NCBI GenBank assembly: GCA_937873245.1
Contig: CALMVY010000367.1
Location: forward strand, 1-14,517
From: an uncultured Arthrobacter sp.
GTDB lineage: Bacteria > Actinomycetota > Actinomycetes > Actinomycetales > Micrococcaceae
DNA: 14,517 nt
Direction: 5' to 3'
The stretch's first letter is position 1. Each line of letters starts with the position of its first letter. This document shows, in pieces, positions 1 through 7,023 of this stretch. The position numbers were made by a program, and so were the translations under genes. The notes beneath the pieces are model-generated. The model did not search any database, was not told where the DNA came from, and saw only the letters and a program-made list of their open reading frames with translations.

Positions 1-97
1 CTTCATCTTGCCGTTCTTCATGTTCGTGACGACGGATGCCTTGGTGTACTGATTTCCGCCCTGTGTCCCCTTTTGTGCGGCGCTGACCGAGCAGCGG
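1..97. other. unresolved left edge
   Basis: No complete gene is visible. On the plus strand, the frame of the following YrhK-like gene has a TGA at 50-52. From 53 it stays open and gives family-like sequence (AALTEQR) just before the GTG at 98. On the minus strand, from about 90 down to 1, an open frame reads GTQGGNQYTKASVVTNMKNG and leaves the window. It has a low-complexity-free, protein-like composition but no ATG, GTG or TTG between 90 and 46 to start it. This may be a junction between a decayed plus-strand gene and the end of a different gene. I do not recognise the minus-strand peptide. Confidence 0.25.
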
Positions 98-424
98 GTG
101 TGGCGACCCGACGCTCTGGGTTCAGTCGCCTTCCTCGTGTCAAGCGCTGTGGCGTTGCGGTATGCAGGGCGCGGCATCATTGCCGGCCGGCCCCGGCCAC
201 GGACGTGGAAGATCGGCGTGATCAACGTGGCCGGCTCTGTTGCGTTCGGCATTTCGGCTGCCGCTGCCTTCGTCATACCGTCGAGCGGCGATGTCTGGAA
301 CGCCGAGTTGTCCAATCTCGGCACACTCGTGGGAGCCCTGTGCTTCCTCACCGGCGCGATTCTAATGCTGAGTCCAGAAGCCACCGACGCCGCGGTTCCT
401 GCGGACCGAAGAACTCATCCGTAA
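98..424 (+). CDS. YrhK-like membrane protein, probably 5'-truncated
   Basis: The product is a 108-residue hydrophobic protein with three likely membrane segments, at about residues 6-24 (ALGSVAFLVSS), 41-63 (GVINVAGSVAFGIS) and 71-91 (NLGTLVGALCFLTGAILML). The phrases VWRPDALGS and WNAELSNLGT resemble the C-terminal half of actinobacterial YrhK-domain membrane proteins, which as I recall are about twice this length. The function of that family is unknown. GTG at 98 is the first usable start after an in-frame TGA at 50-52, but it has no good ribosome binding site, and the family resemblance seems to begin before it (AALTEQR). A truncated or frameshifted remnant is therefore more likely than an intact short gene. 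It ends 30 bp before gadB and could share its transcript. Confidence 0.55.
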   Translation: MWRPDALGSVAFLVSSAVALRYAGRGIIAGRPRPRTWKIGVINVAGSVAFGISAAAAFVIPSSGDVWNAELSNLGTLVGALCFLTGAILMLSPEATDAAVPADRRTHP

Positions 425-444
425 CCCTATTCAACAGTCCCTGA

Positions 445-449
445 AGGAG
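445..449 (+). promoter_or_regulatory. ribosome binding site of gadB
   Basis: AGGAG lies 5 nt before ATG at 455. It is only 2 nt before the in-frame GTG at 452, so it supports the ATG as the true start. Confidence 0.8.
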
Positions 450-454
450 AAGTG

Positions 455-1834
455 ATGTCAATTAATTTCCAGCCGGCCGATGCCGACGTGGCGCTGTTCG
501 GCAACCGATTCGTCACCCAGGAAGTCCCGAGCCGGGAGTTCCCGGAGACCGGCATTCCTGCTCAGGACGCTTTGCGGCTGGTGTCTGAGGACCTGGCGCT
601 GGAGGGTGATCCAGCCCGGAACCTGGCGACGTTCGTGACGACATGGATGGAGCCACAGGCCCAACAGATCATCGCCGCGAACCTGCACCGCAATTTCATC
701 GACCACGCCGAATATCCCCGCACGGCCGAGATCGAGCAGCGCTGCATTCGGATGCTTGCCGACCTCTTCCACGCGCCTGGCGAGACAACGGGAGCCCGAA
801 CCCAGGGATCATCGGAGGCGATCATGCTCGGCGGTCTGTCCCTGAAGTGGAACTGGCGCAAGCGTCGCGAGGCCGCCGGCGCGTCGACGTCGAGCCCGAA
901 CCTGGTGTTCGGCGGCGACGTGCATGTCGTGTGGGAGAAGTTCTGCCGCTACTTCGACGTCGAACCGCGGATCGTGCCACTGCAGCCTGGGAAGTACACG
1001 ATCGGCCCGGACGACGTGCAGGCCCATGTCGATGAGAACACCATCGGTGTCGCAGCCGTACTGGGTACGACGTTCACCGGGCACAAGGACGACATCGTCG
1101 GCATCAACGACCTGCTGCTGCAGATCAAGAATGAGCGGGGCCTTGATGTGCCGTTGCACGTGGACGGGGCCAGCGGGGGGTTCGTCTGGCCCTTCCTCTA
1201 CCCGGACTCCGCGTGGGACTTCCGGCTCGAGCAAGTCCGTTCGATCAATGTCTCCGGGCACAAGTTCGGACTGGTCTATCCGGGCATCGGCTGGCTGATC
1301 TTCCGGGAGAAGGCAGACCTGGCCAAGGAACTCGTCTTCGAGGAGAACTACCTCGGCAAGACCGACTCGACCTTTACCCTGAACTTCTCCACCGGCTCGT
1401 CAATGGTTCTCGCCCAGTACTACAACTTCGTGCGCTATGGCCGCGCCGGTTACACCTACATCATGCAGAACATGCAGACCAACGCCCGCGTCCTTGCCCA
1501 GAAGTTGGAGGCCATGGGCCGGTTCGAGATCATCGGCCCCGACGAGGAGCAACTTCCCCTGGTCGCGTTCCGGCTCGCCGCAGACACCGGGTACAACGAG
1601 TTCGACATTGCCTGGCAGCTCTCGGCAGAGCGCGGCTGGATGGTGCCGGCCTACACACTGCCGCCGAACGCCCAAGACGTGACGATCATGCGGGCCCTTG
1701 TCAAGGAAACGATGAGCCGCGAGCACGTCGACACGCTCGCCCGGGATATCGAAGAGGCGTGCTCCACGCTCGCGAAGAAGGGCGGCGCGCACGAATCCGA
1801 ACGAAACAAGATCGTCACCGGACCCGGCCACTGA
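455..1834 (+). CDS. gadB: glutamate decarboxylase (PLP-dependent)
   Basis: This cytosolic enzyme converts L-glutamate to GABA and CO2, consuming a proton; in bacteria it usually serves acid resistance or GABA metabolism. The protein has 459 residues, close to the 466 of E. coli GadB, and shows the group II PLP decarboxylase fold: the substrate-side segment NFIDHAEYPRTAEIEQRC (about residues 79-96), the cofactor Asp in HVDGASGGF, and the Schiff-base lysine in SGHKFGL (Lys270). The C-terminus ends in His (GPGH). E. coli GadB has a regulatory His near its C-terminus, but similarity of the tails is not evident. No glutamate/GABA antiporter lies in the window. The gene converges on hemA with a 68-bp gap. 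Start chosen from the Shine-Dalgarno spacing. Family call is secure; the physiological role is inferred. Confidence 0.96.
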   Translation: MSINFQPADADVALFGNRFVTQEVPSREFPETGIPAQDALRLVSEDLALEGDPARNLATFVTTWMEPQAQQIIAANLHRNFIDHAEYPRTAEIEQRCIRMLADLFHAPGETTGARTQGSSEAIMLGGLSLKWNWRKRREAAGASTSSPNLVFGGDVHVVWEKFCRYFDVEPRIVPLQPGKYTIGPDDVQAHVDENTIGVAAVLGTTFTGHKDDIVGINDLLLQIKNERGLDVPLHVDGASGGFVWPFLYPDSAWDFRLEQVRSINVSGHKFGLVYPGIGWLIFREKADLAKELVFEENYLGKTDSTFTLNFSTGSSMVLAQYYNFVRYGRAGYTYIMQNMQTNARVLAQKLEAMGRFEIIGPDEEQLPLVAFRLAADTGYNEFDIAWQLSAERGWMVPAYTLPPNAQDVTIMRALVKETMSREHVDTLARDIEEACSTLAKKGGAHESERNKIVTGPGH

Positions 1835-1902
1835 CCCAGCTGGGAATGCCTGAACGGGCGCTCGCAGAACAAGGACTCAGGCTGAAGTAGGGGTGGCGCT
1901 GT

Positions 1903-3264
1903 TTAGGCAGAGTACCGGTGGGCGTCATCCCCGGCATCGCGGACATCGGCATCGTGGACGACTGCTTCGTGGACGACGGGGCACTCGGCGCCGGCGGACT
2001 TCGCAGCGACCGGCTCCACCGTGATGCCGTACAGCGCCTCAAGGGCGGCGACGTAGTCTTCCTGATGGCCGTTGGCGGCGAGCTCACGGGCCCGGACCGT
2101 GGGGACGTGCAGCAGCTGCTTGACCATCCGGCGGAGCGCGAATTCAACTTCCTCGGCTGCGGCGGTGCAGCCGTGGCGGGCACGGACCTTTTCCATTTCC
2201 GTGTCCAGGACGTTCATGGTGTGCCGGCGGAGGGCGACGATGGCCGAGTCCACCGAGCGGGCTTCGCGTTCCTGCTCGAAGGCGCTGGCCGCGCCGGCCA
2301 CAATGCTGCTGGCCTGGGCGAGCGATTCGGCCTGCTCCTGTGGGGCTGCCAGCCGGACCGATTCCAGCGTGAGCAGTTCGACGCCGTCGAGTTCGCCGAC
2401 GGCGGGATCAAAATCGTGGGTGAGGGCCAGGTCGATGGCGATCAGGGGCTGGGGCGACGCCGCCCGGACTGTCGCCAGTTCTGCGGCCTCGACGCGGGTG
2501 TCCGCCCCGCTGCAGCCGATCATAACGTCGGCCGCGGCGACGGCGGCCGGGAGGGTTTCTCCGTCCAGCGCGGTCCCGCCACGGGTGGCGACGAAGCCTG
2601 CCGCCCGGCCTGAGGAGGAGTAGACGGAAACGTCAGTGCAGCCGCGTTCGCGCAGCAGCGACATGGTGGCGCCGGCGTAGGCGCCGGTGCCGAAGACAAC
2701 GATCTTCTTGGTGGACCAGTCGGGGTCCTCGGAGAGTTCGGTGGCGAGGTCCAGGGCCACCGAAACGACGGAAAGGCCGCGGGCGCCCAGGGCCGTCTGG
2801 GCTCCGACGTCCTTGGCGGTCTTCGACGCAGCCTGGAACAGCCGGACGAGGCCGGAACTGGCCGTGCCCTCGTGCTGGGCAGTAATCAGGGCCCGGCGCA
2901 CCTGGCCGGCGATCTCGCGTTCGCCGACGACAGCGGAGTCAAGTCCGGAGCTGACGGAGAAGAGGTGCCGGGTGACATCCGCGCCCGTGCGGGTGTTGAA
3001 GGACTGCGCGACGAGCTGTTCGCTGAGTCCCGTGGAGCCGCTGAGCTGGGCGATAAGGGCCGCGCGGGCGTCTTCAACATCATCCGGGCGGGGCGCCTCG
3101 CCATAGATTTCGAAGCGGTTGCAGGTGGCAAGGACAATGGCACCCGCCACGGCCGGCGACCCGGCGAGAGCGGATGTGGCGAGCTCTGAAGCGCCGGTGC
3201 TCAGTTGAGCAACGGTCTCGAGGTCGATGTCGGCGTGGGTCGCCACCAGAGAAAAAAGAACCAC
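1903..3264 (-). CDS. hemA: glutamyl-tRNA reductase
   Basis: HemA reduces glutamyl-tRNA(Glu) with NADPH to glutamate-1-semialdehyde, the committed step of the C5 route to 5-aminolevulinate; HemL completes it. The 453-residue protein has the catalytic Cys48 in ATCNRFEIYG, the segment SSGLDSAVVGEREIAGQ (about 105-121), an NADP-binding FGTGAYAG (191-198) and a C-terminal helical dimerisation region (about 320-410). The N-terminus reads SLVATHADID where most GluTRs have a SHR(S/T)APV-type motif. A polar tail after residue 420 contains Cys428-Pro and three His. I chose GTG at 3264 because homology begins there; a longer frame to 3327 has no family-like sequence. There is no Shine-Dalgarno, but a TATGCT box lies 9 nt upstream, so the mRNA may be leaderless. 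It is divergent from hemE. Confidence 0.95.
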   Translation of the reverse strand: MVLFSLVATHADIDLETVAQLSTGASELATSALAGSPAVAGAIVLATCNRFEIYGEAPRPDDVEDARAALIAQLSGSTGLSEQLVAQSFNTRTGADVTRHLFSVSSGLDSAVVGEREIAGQVRRALITAQHEGTASSGLVRLFQAASKTAKDVGAQTALGARGLSVVSVALDLATELSEDPDWSTKKIVVFGTGAYAGATMSLLRERGCTDVSVYSSSGRAAGFVATRGGTALDGETLPAAVAAADVMIGCSGADTRVEAAELATVRAASPQPLIAIDLALTHDFDPAVGELDGVELLTLESVRLAAPQEQAESLAQASSIVAGAASAFEQEREARSVDSAIVALRRHTMNVLDTEMEKVRARHGCTAAAEEVEFALRRMVKQLLHVPTVRARELAANGHQEDYVAALEALYGITVEPVAAKSAGAECPVVHEAVVHDADVRDAGDDAHRYSA

Positions 3265-3273
3265 AGCACGACA

Positions 3274-3304
3274 AGCATAGCTTTTTCGTCCCCGTGTAGA
3301 ACAA
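3274..3304 (-). promoter_or_regulatory. candidate hemA promoter
   Basis: Reading leftward, TTGTTC (3304-3299) is followed after 19 bp by TATGCT (3279-3274), which ends 9 nt before the GTG start of hemA. An alternative -35, TTCTAC (3301-3296), gives a 16-bp spacer. The closeness of the -10 box to the start codon and the absence of a Shine-Dalgarno fit a leaderless or near-leaderless transcript, which is common in actinobacteria. Pattern match only. Confidence 0.5.
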
Positions 3305-3349
3305 CTGCCCGGCGTGTGACCGAACACGGCGGGGTGTGATTCCCGCCAC

Positions 3350-3378
3350 CGGGCAGGGGCGGCCCGGGCCCCTGCCCG
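3350..3378. repeat. 11-bp inverted repeat in the hemA-hemE control region
   Basis: Arms CGGGCAGGGGC (3350-3360) and GCCCCTGCCCG (3368-3378) are perfect reverse complements separated by 7 bp. The dyad lies between the two divergent start codons and just upstream of the candidate hemE -35 box. It could be an operator, or a hairpin in an untranslated RNA if transcription starts further upstream. It lacks a T-tract, so an ordinary terminator is unlikely. Confidence 0.55.
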
Positions 3379-3385
3379 CGTCGTG

Positions 3386-3415
3386 TTGGTGTCTGTGACA
3401 GGCTGTCGTTATCTT
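3386..3415 (+). promoter_or_regulatory. candidate hemE promoter with internal palindrome
   Basis: TTGGTG (3386-3391), an 18-bp spacer and TATCTT (3410-3415) form a plausible sigma-70-type promoter 30 bp before the hemE ATG. The spacer contains the palindrome GACAG-G-CTGTC (3397-3407), a position where a repressor would block polymerase. An alternative is CACAAT (3433-3438), 7 nt before the ATG, which would give a leaderless transcript. No Shine-Dalgarno is visible before hemE, which favours that alternative. Confidence 0.4.
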
Positions 3416-3445
3416 TTGGGGCTGATTTTCGGCACAATCGAACTC

Positions 3446-4543
3446 ATGACTCCTAGCACTGCGGCAACCCCCGAAATCTCCGGCCTTGACGCCGGGCACC
3501 CGCTGATGGACGGCCGCACCGCGGATTCCCCCCTGATCACGGCCTACCGCGGCGGCAAGCCCTCCCGCCGTCCGGTCTGGTTCATGCGCCAGGCCGGCCG
3601 TTCGCTGCCCGAATACCTTAAGGTGCGCGAGGGCGTCGCCATGCTGGATTCCTGCCTGCGTCCCGAGCTCGCCTCGGAGATCACCCTGCAGCCGGTCCGC
3701 CGCCACGACGTCGACGCCGCCATCTTCTTCTCCGACATCGTTATCCCGCTCAAGCTGGCCGGAGTCGGCGTGGACATTGTCCCCGGCGTCGGTCCCGTGC
3801 TGGACAAACCGGTCCGCACCGCGGCCGACGTCGCCGCCCTGCCGCAGCTGACCTGGGAAGCTCTGGAGCCGATCCGCGAAGCAGTCCGGCTCACCGTGGC
3901 CGAACTCGGCAATACCCCGCTGATCGGCTTCGCCGGGGCGCCGTTCACGCTCGCGGCCTACATGGTGGAAGGGAAGCCCTCCCGCGACCACCTCGGCCCG
4001 CGCACCATGATGCATGCCGATCCCGAGACCTGGACCGCACTGGCGAACTGGGCCGCGGACGCCTCGGGCATGTTCCTCCGCGCCCAGCTGGAAGCCGGCG
4101 CGTCCGCCGGGCAGCTCTTCGACTCCTGGGCGGGCTCCCTCGGCCTGGCCGACTACAAGCGCTTCGTCGCTCCCGCCTCCGCCCGCGCCCTGGACCACGT
4201 CCGGGACCTCGGCGCACCCCTGATCCATTTCGGCACCGGCACCTCGGAACTGCTCGTCGCCATGCGCGACGTCGGCGTCGACGTCGTCGGCGTGGACTAC
4301 CGGCTGCCGCTCGACGAAGCCAACCGCCGGCTGGGCGGCACGGTGCCGCTGCAGGGCAACATCGATCCGGCCCTGCTCTCCGCTCCGTGGGAGGTGCTCG
4401 AAGCCCACGTCCGTGAAGTCATTGCCGCCGGAGCCTCGGCCCCGGGCCACGTCCTGAACCTCGGCCACGGAGTGCCGCCGGACACCGATCCCGCCGTGCT
4501 GACGCGCGTCGTCGAACTTATCCACTCCATCTCCCCGGAGTAG
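3446..4543 (+). CDS. hemE: uroporphyrinogen III decarboxylase
   Basis: This cytosolic enzyme removes the four acetate carboxyl groups of uroporphyrinogen III to give coproporphyrinogen III, the substrate of the HemY/CgoX encoded next. The 365-residue protein has the signature RPVWFMRQAGRSLPEY near its N-terminus with the substrate-binding arginines, the catalytic-site Asp97 in FFSDIVIP, GFAGAPFTLA, and the C-terminal NLGHGVPPDTDP. The ATG at 3446 is preferred because upstream in-frame codons back to 3383 give no family-like sequence; typical UroD proteins are 340-365 residues. The N-terminal 30 residues before the signature are slightly long and polar. It is the first gene of the rightward haem series, with hemY starting 4 bp after its stop. 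Confidence 0.97.
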   Translation: MTPSTAATPEISGLDAGHPLMDGRTADSPLITAYRGGKPSRRPVWFMRQAGRSLPEYLKVREGVAMLDSCLRPELASEITLQPVRRHDVDAAIFFSDIVIPLKLAGVGVDIVPGVGPVLDKPVRTAADVAALPQLTWEALEPIREAVRLTVAELGNTPLIGFAGAPFTLAAYMVEGKPSRDHLGPRTMMHADPETWTALANWAADASGMFLRAQLEAGASAGQLFDSWAGSLGLADYKRFVAPASARALDHVRDLGAPLIHFGTGTSELLVAMRDVGVDVVGVDYRLPLDEANRRLGGTVPLQGNIDPALLSAPWEVLEAHVREVIAAGASAPGHVLNLGHGVPPDTDPAVLTRVVELIHSISPE

Positions 4544-4547
4544 GGGC

Positions 4548-6095
4548 ATGGAGGCAGCCGGCACGCCTGCGGCGGCAGGGCAGACCGCGGTGGTGGTGGG
4601 CGGCGGGGTCTCCGGTCTGCTTGCCGCCCGGACACTGGCCCGGGCCGGGGTCCGCACCACGGTCCTGGAGGCCACCGGCGCGTGGGGCGGCTGCGTCGGC
4701 AGCCACACCGTGGCCGGCCTGACCCTGGACAGCGGGGCGGAGTCCTTCGCCACCCGTTCCACGGCCGTGGCGGACCTCGCCGCCGAGCTGGGCATAGCGG
4801 ACCGCATCGTCGCACCGAATCCCGGCGGCGCCTGGGTCCAGCTGCCCGACGGCCCGCGCGAACTTCCCCGCACCGGGGTCCTGGGCATCCCGGCCAATCC
4901 CTGGGACCCGGAAGTCCGCCGCTCCCTCGGCCTCGCGGGTTCGCTCCGGGCCTCGCTGGACAAGCTGCTGCCTGCCTCGCTGGGCACCACGGCGGAGGAC
5001 ACCAGCGTCGCGGCGCTGGTCCGCGCCCGGATGGGACGGCGCGTGCTCGAACGGCTCGTGGCACCCGTCGTCGGCGGGGTCCACTCCGCGGACCCGGATG
5101 TACTCGACATCGACATGGTGGCACCCGGCCTGCGCGCCGGGATCAAAGCCCACGGGTCCCTCGCCGCCGCCGTCACCGCCCAGCGAGGGGGAGTCCAGCG
5201 CAGCGAAAACGAGCGCCGCGGAGTCCAGCGCAACGCAGCCCAGCGAGGGGGAGTCCAGCGCAACGAAAACGAGCGCCGCGGAGATGGCCGGCCGCCGGTG
5301 CCTGCAGGCGGGCCGCAGAAAGCGGGATCGGCCGTGGCGGGACTGCGCGGCGGGATGCACACCCTCATCTCCGCGCTGCTCGCCGAGCTGCGCGGCCAGG
5401 GCGTGACGCTGCTCGGCGGCACACGGGCAGACGCCGTGCAGCGCACAGCCGGCGGCTGGCGGGTCTCCTCCGGGGCCACGACCCACGACGCCGGGCTGCT
5501 GGTCATCGCCGTGGAGGGCCCGGCAGCCGTCGGGCTGCTCGCCGATGCCCTGCCGGACCTTGCCCGGCTCCGCCCCGAGGCCGGACCGGACGTCAGCCTG
5601 GTCACGCTGGTGGTGGAGCTGCCACCGCTCGACGCCAGGCCGCGCGGCACCGGGGTCCTGGTCGCGCCGCAGAGCCCGGGGATCCAGGCCAAGGCCCTCA
5701 CCCATGCCACCGCCAAATGGGCGTGGCTCGCAAACCAGACCGGCCCAGGCACCCACGTTGTCAGGCTGTCCTACGGACGCGGTGACGCCCGGCACGGCGC
5801 CCGGGCCCGGCCGGAGCCCCGCACCGACGACGAACTGTTCGAAGCTGCCTTGACGGATGCCTCCACCCTGCTGTCCGTTCCGGTCACCGCCGGGGACGTG
5901 GTGGACTGGGACGTCGTGCGCTGGGGCGGCGCGCTGCCCTTCGCCTCACTAGGCCACAAACGCCGCGTCGCGGAAGTGCGCAGCATCTGTGCCGCGGACG
6001 GCACCCTGGCCGTCGTGGGCGGCTGGCTGTCCGGCAACGGCCTCGCGGCGATCGTTGCCGACACCCCGCAGCAGGTCCGGCAGCTGCTTTCCTGA
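4548..6095 (+). CDS. hemY: coproporphyrinogen III oxidase / protoporphyrinogen oxidase family (FAD)
   Basis: HemY-type FAD oxidases (CgoX in Gram-positives) oxidise coproporphyrinogen III to coproporphyrin III with oxygen. The 515-residue protein has the dinucleotide motif VVVGGGVSGLLAA (Gly18-20, Gly23) and the ribose-binding Glu41, LDSGAESFATRS, the segment GLRGGMHTLISALLAEL, and the C-terminal FAD motif VVGGWLSGNGLAAIV. The presence of hemQ and hemH downstream and of no hemN/hemF argues for the coproporphyrin branch. Residues about 211-246 are a Gln/Arg/Asn-rich repeat insertion (positions 5178-5283), placed just before the GLRGGM segment, where the family has a variable loop. GGAG at 4537-4540 lies 7 nt before the ATG. 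Start and family are secure; the substrate is inferred from context. Confidence 0.94.
   Translation: MEAAGTPAAAGQTAVVVGGGVSGLLAARTLARAGVRTTVLEATGAWGGCVGSHTVAGLTLDSGAESFATRSTAVADLAAELGIADRIVAPNPGGAWVQLPDGPRELPRTGVLGIPANPWDPEVRRSLGLAGSLRASLDKLLPASLGTTAEDTSVAALVRARMGRRVLERLVAPVVGGVHSADPDVLDIDMVAPGLRAGIKAHGSLAAAVTAQRGGVQRSENERRGVQRNAAQRGGVQRNENERRGDGRPPVPAGGPQKAGSAVAGLRGGMHTLISALLAELRGQGVTLLGGTRADAVQRTAGGWRVSSGATTHDAGLLVIAVEGPAAVGLLADALPDLARLRPEAGPDVSLVTLVVELPPLDARPRGTGVLVAPQSPGIQAKALTHATAKWAWLANQTGPGTHVVRLSYGRGDARHGARARPEPRTDDELFEAALTDASTLLSVPVTAGDVVDWDVVRWGGALPFASLGHKRRVAEVRSICAADGTLAVVGGWLSGNGLAAIVADTPQQVRQLLS
5178..5283 (+). repeat. in-frame tandem repeat inside hemY (30/60-bp period)
   Basis: Three 30-bp units at 5190-5219, 5220-5249 and 5250-5279 each begin GGAGTCCAGCGCA(G/A)CG. 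Units 1 and 3 end AAAACGAGCGCCGC; unit 2 ends CAGCCCAGCGAGGG. On a larger scale 5178-5223 and 5238-5283 are 46-bp copies with one mismatch. The encoded peptide alternates GVQR-S/N-ENERR and AQRGG. The period is a multiple of three, and none of the six reading frames has a stop through the array. Confidence 0.9.
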
Positions 6096-6139
6096 GCGGG
6101 TCCGGCGCCCGGAATCCGGCCTGAAGCCGCCCGGAAGCC

Positions 6140-6155
6140 GCCCGCCGGAGCGGGC
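6140..6155 (+). terminator. weak hairpin after hemY
   Basis: GCCCGC (6140-6145) and GCGGGC (6150-6155) form a perfect 6-bp stem around CGGA, 45 bp after the hemY stop. A second stem, CCGGGT/ACCCGG (6162-6167 with 6175-6180), follows. Neither is followed directly by a T-run; AAATTTT occurs only at 6198-6203. Termination here is possible but weakly supported. Confidence 0.2.
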
Positions 6156-6199
6156 ACTTCCCCGGGTGCCGGATACCCGGAAACGGCGGGTACGGCAAA

Positions 6200-6229
6200 T
6201 TTTCCCCGGCGTCCTCGGGCGGCTAGGGT
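6200..6229 (+). promoter_or_regulatory. candidate promoter of the Pro-rich protein gene
   Basis: TTTTCC (6200-6205), 18 bp, then TAGGGT (6224-6229). The -10-like box ends 8 nt before the ATG at 6238, fitting a leaderless start at that codon rather than at the ATG at 6232. The -35 box is poor. Confidence 0.4.
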
Positions 6230-6237
6230 CGATGACC

Positions 6238-6966
6238 ATGGTTACTCACAGGTCCAACGTCCAAAAAACGCCGGCCGGTCACCATGGGGGACTCCGGCGT
6301 GGCACGGCAGCTGCAGCGCTCGGAGTGGTGCTGGCTCTATCCGCAGGCGCGCCCGCCTCGCACGCGGCCACGGGCGCCACCGCCTCCGTTCCGGCCGCAA
6401 CGGGCTCGCTGTCCATCGACCTCGACGGCCTGGTAGACGGACTGCTCGGTCCTTCGAAGACGCCGACACCGTCGCCCTCGAGCCCCTCATCGCAGCCCAC
6501 CGCTTCCGAGGAACCCGACGAGCCGGAGCCGAGCCGCACGCCGAAGCCGTCACCCACGCAGAGCCTCACTCCGCAGCCAGTGGCACCCCCGGTACCCGGG
6601 ACCCCGCAGTCCGCGACCCCTGCCATTCCCGCGCCGGCCGTACCCGCGGTTCCTGTCCCCGGCCAGTCAACCGCAGCGCCGGCCCCGGCCGACGGCGCCC
6701 CGGCCGTGATCCTGGCTCCCGCAGAAGCCGCCCCGTCGCCGTCGACCGCCGCCCCCGCGACGTCGCCGACCGCCCCCGGCGCTTCCCCGACCGTGACCGG
6801 CGGACCCGCAACGGCGTCGGCCAAGCCCCGCTCCGGCAGCACTTCCATGGAGGCCACGTCAACGCGCCAGGCCGCGGGACCGTCGCCGTTGCTCGGCCTG
6901 GGCATCGGCCTCGTTGTACTGTCCCTCGTCGCCGGAGTTGTGGTCCTGCGGATGCGGCGCGTCTGA
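6238..6966 (+). CDS. secreted Pro/Ala/Ser-rich protein with C-terminal membrane anchor
   Basis: I do not recognise a family. The 242-residue product has a signal peptide: a basic start (HHGGLRR), a hydrophobic core at about residues 23-37, and a likely cleavage after SHA at residue 43. A short ordered-looking stretch follows (LSIDLDGLVDGLLG, about 53-66), then about 140 residues dominated by Pro, Ala, Ser and Thr, resembling a cell-wall-spanning stalk. It ends in one membrane segment (about 217-236) and a basic tail, RMRRV. There is no LPXTG motif, so sortase attachment is not supported. No haem-binding CxxCH, NEAT-like or metal motif is seen. It lies between hemY and hemQ, flanked by a possible terminator and promoter before it and a large inverted repeat after it, so it may be a separate transcription unit. 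ATG at 6232 is an alternative start. Confidence 0.8.
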   Translation: MVTHRSNVQKTPAGHHGGLRRGTAAAALGVVLALSAGAPASHAATGATASVPAATGSLSIDLDGLVDGLLGPSKTPTPSPSSPSSQPTASEEPDEPEPSRTPKPSPTQSLTPQPVAPPVPGTPQSATPAIPAPAVPAVPVPGQSTAAPAPADGAPAVILAPAEAAPSPSTAAPATSPTAPGASPTVTGGPATASAKPRSGSTSMEATSTRQAAGPSPLLGLGIGLVVLSLVAGVVVLRMRRV

Positions 6967-7023
6967 CGGAGCGGACAGCCCTCCCCGGAGCGCCGGATCC
7001 GGCCCCTGAAACCCCATGAATGT

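Noticed and set aside
1848..1882. GCCTGA/TCAGGC pairing between gadB and hemA as a shared terminator
   Set aside because: Only 6 bp with a 23-nt loop and no T-run; chance is a sufficient explanation.
5178..5283. CRISPR-like array in hemY
   Set aside because: The units are contiguous and in frame with no unique spacers and no cas genes; it is a coding tandem repeat.
3080..5752. 890-residue minus-strand open frame opposite hemE and hemY
   Set aside because: It is opposite two well-supported enzymes, has a shadow-type composition (Arg/Pro/Ser-rich, no domain) and owes its length to high GC and the stop-free hemY repeat.
6238..6966. Sortase-anchored LPXTG protein
   Set aside because: A C-terminal membrane segment and basic tail are present but no LPXTG-like motif precedes them.
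6992..7003. 12-bp palindrome GCCGGATCCGGC
   Set aside because: A self-complementary GC-rich word with no loop and no promoter nearby; expected by chance in this composition.
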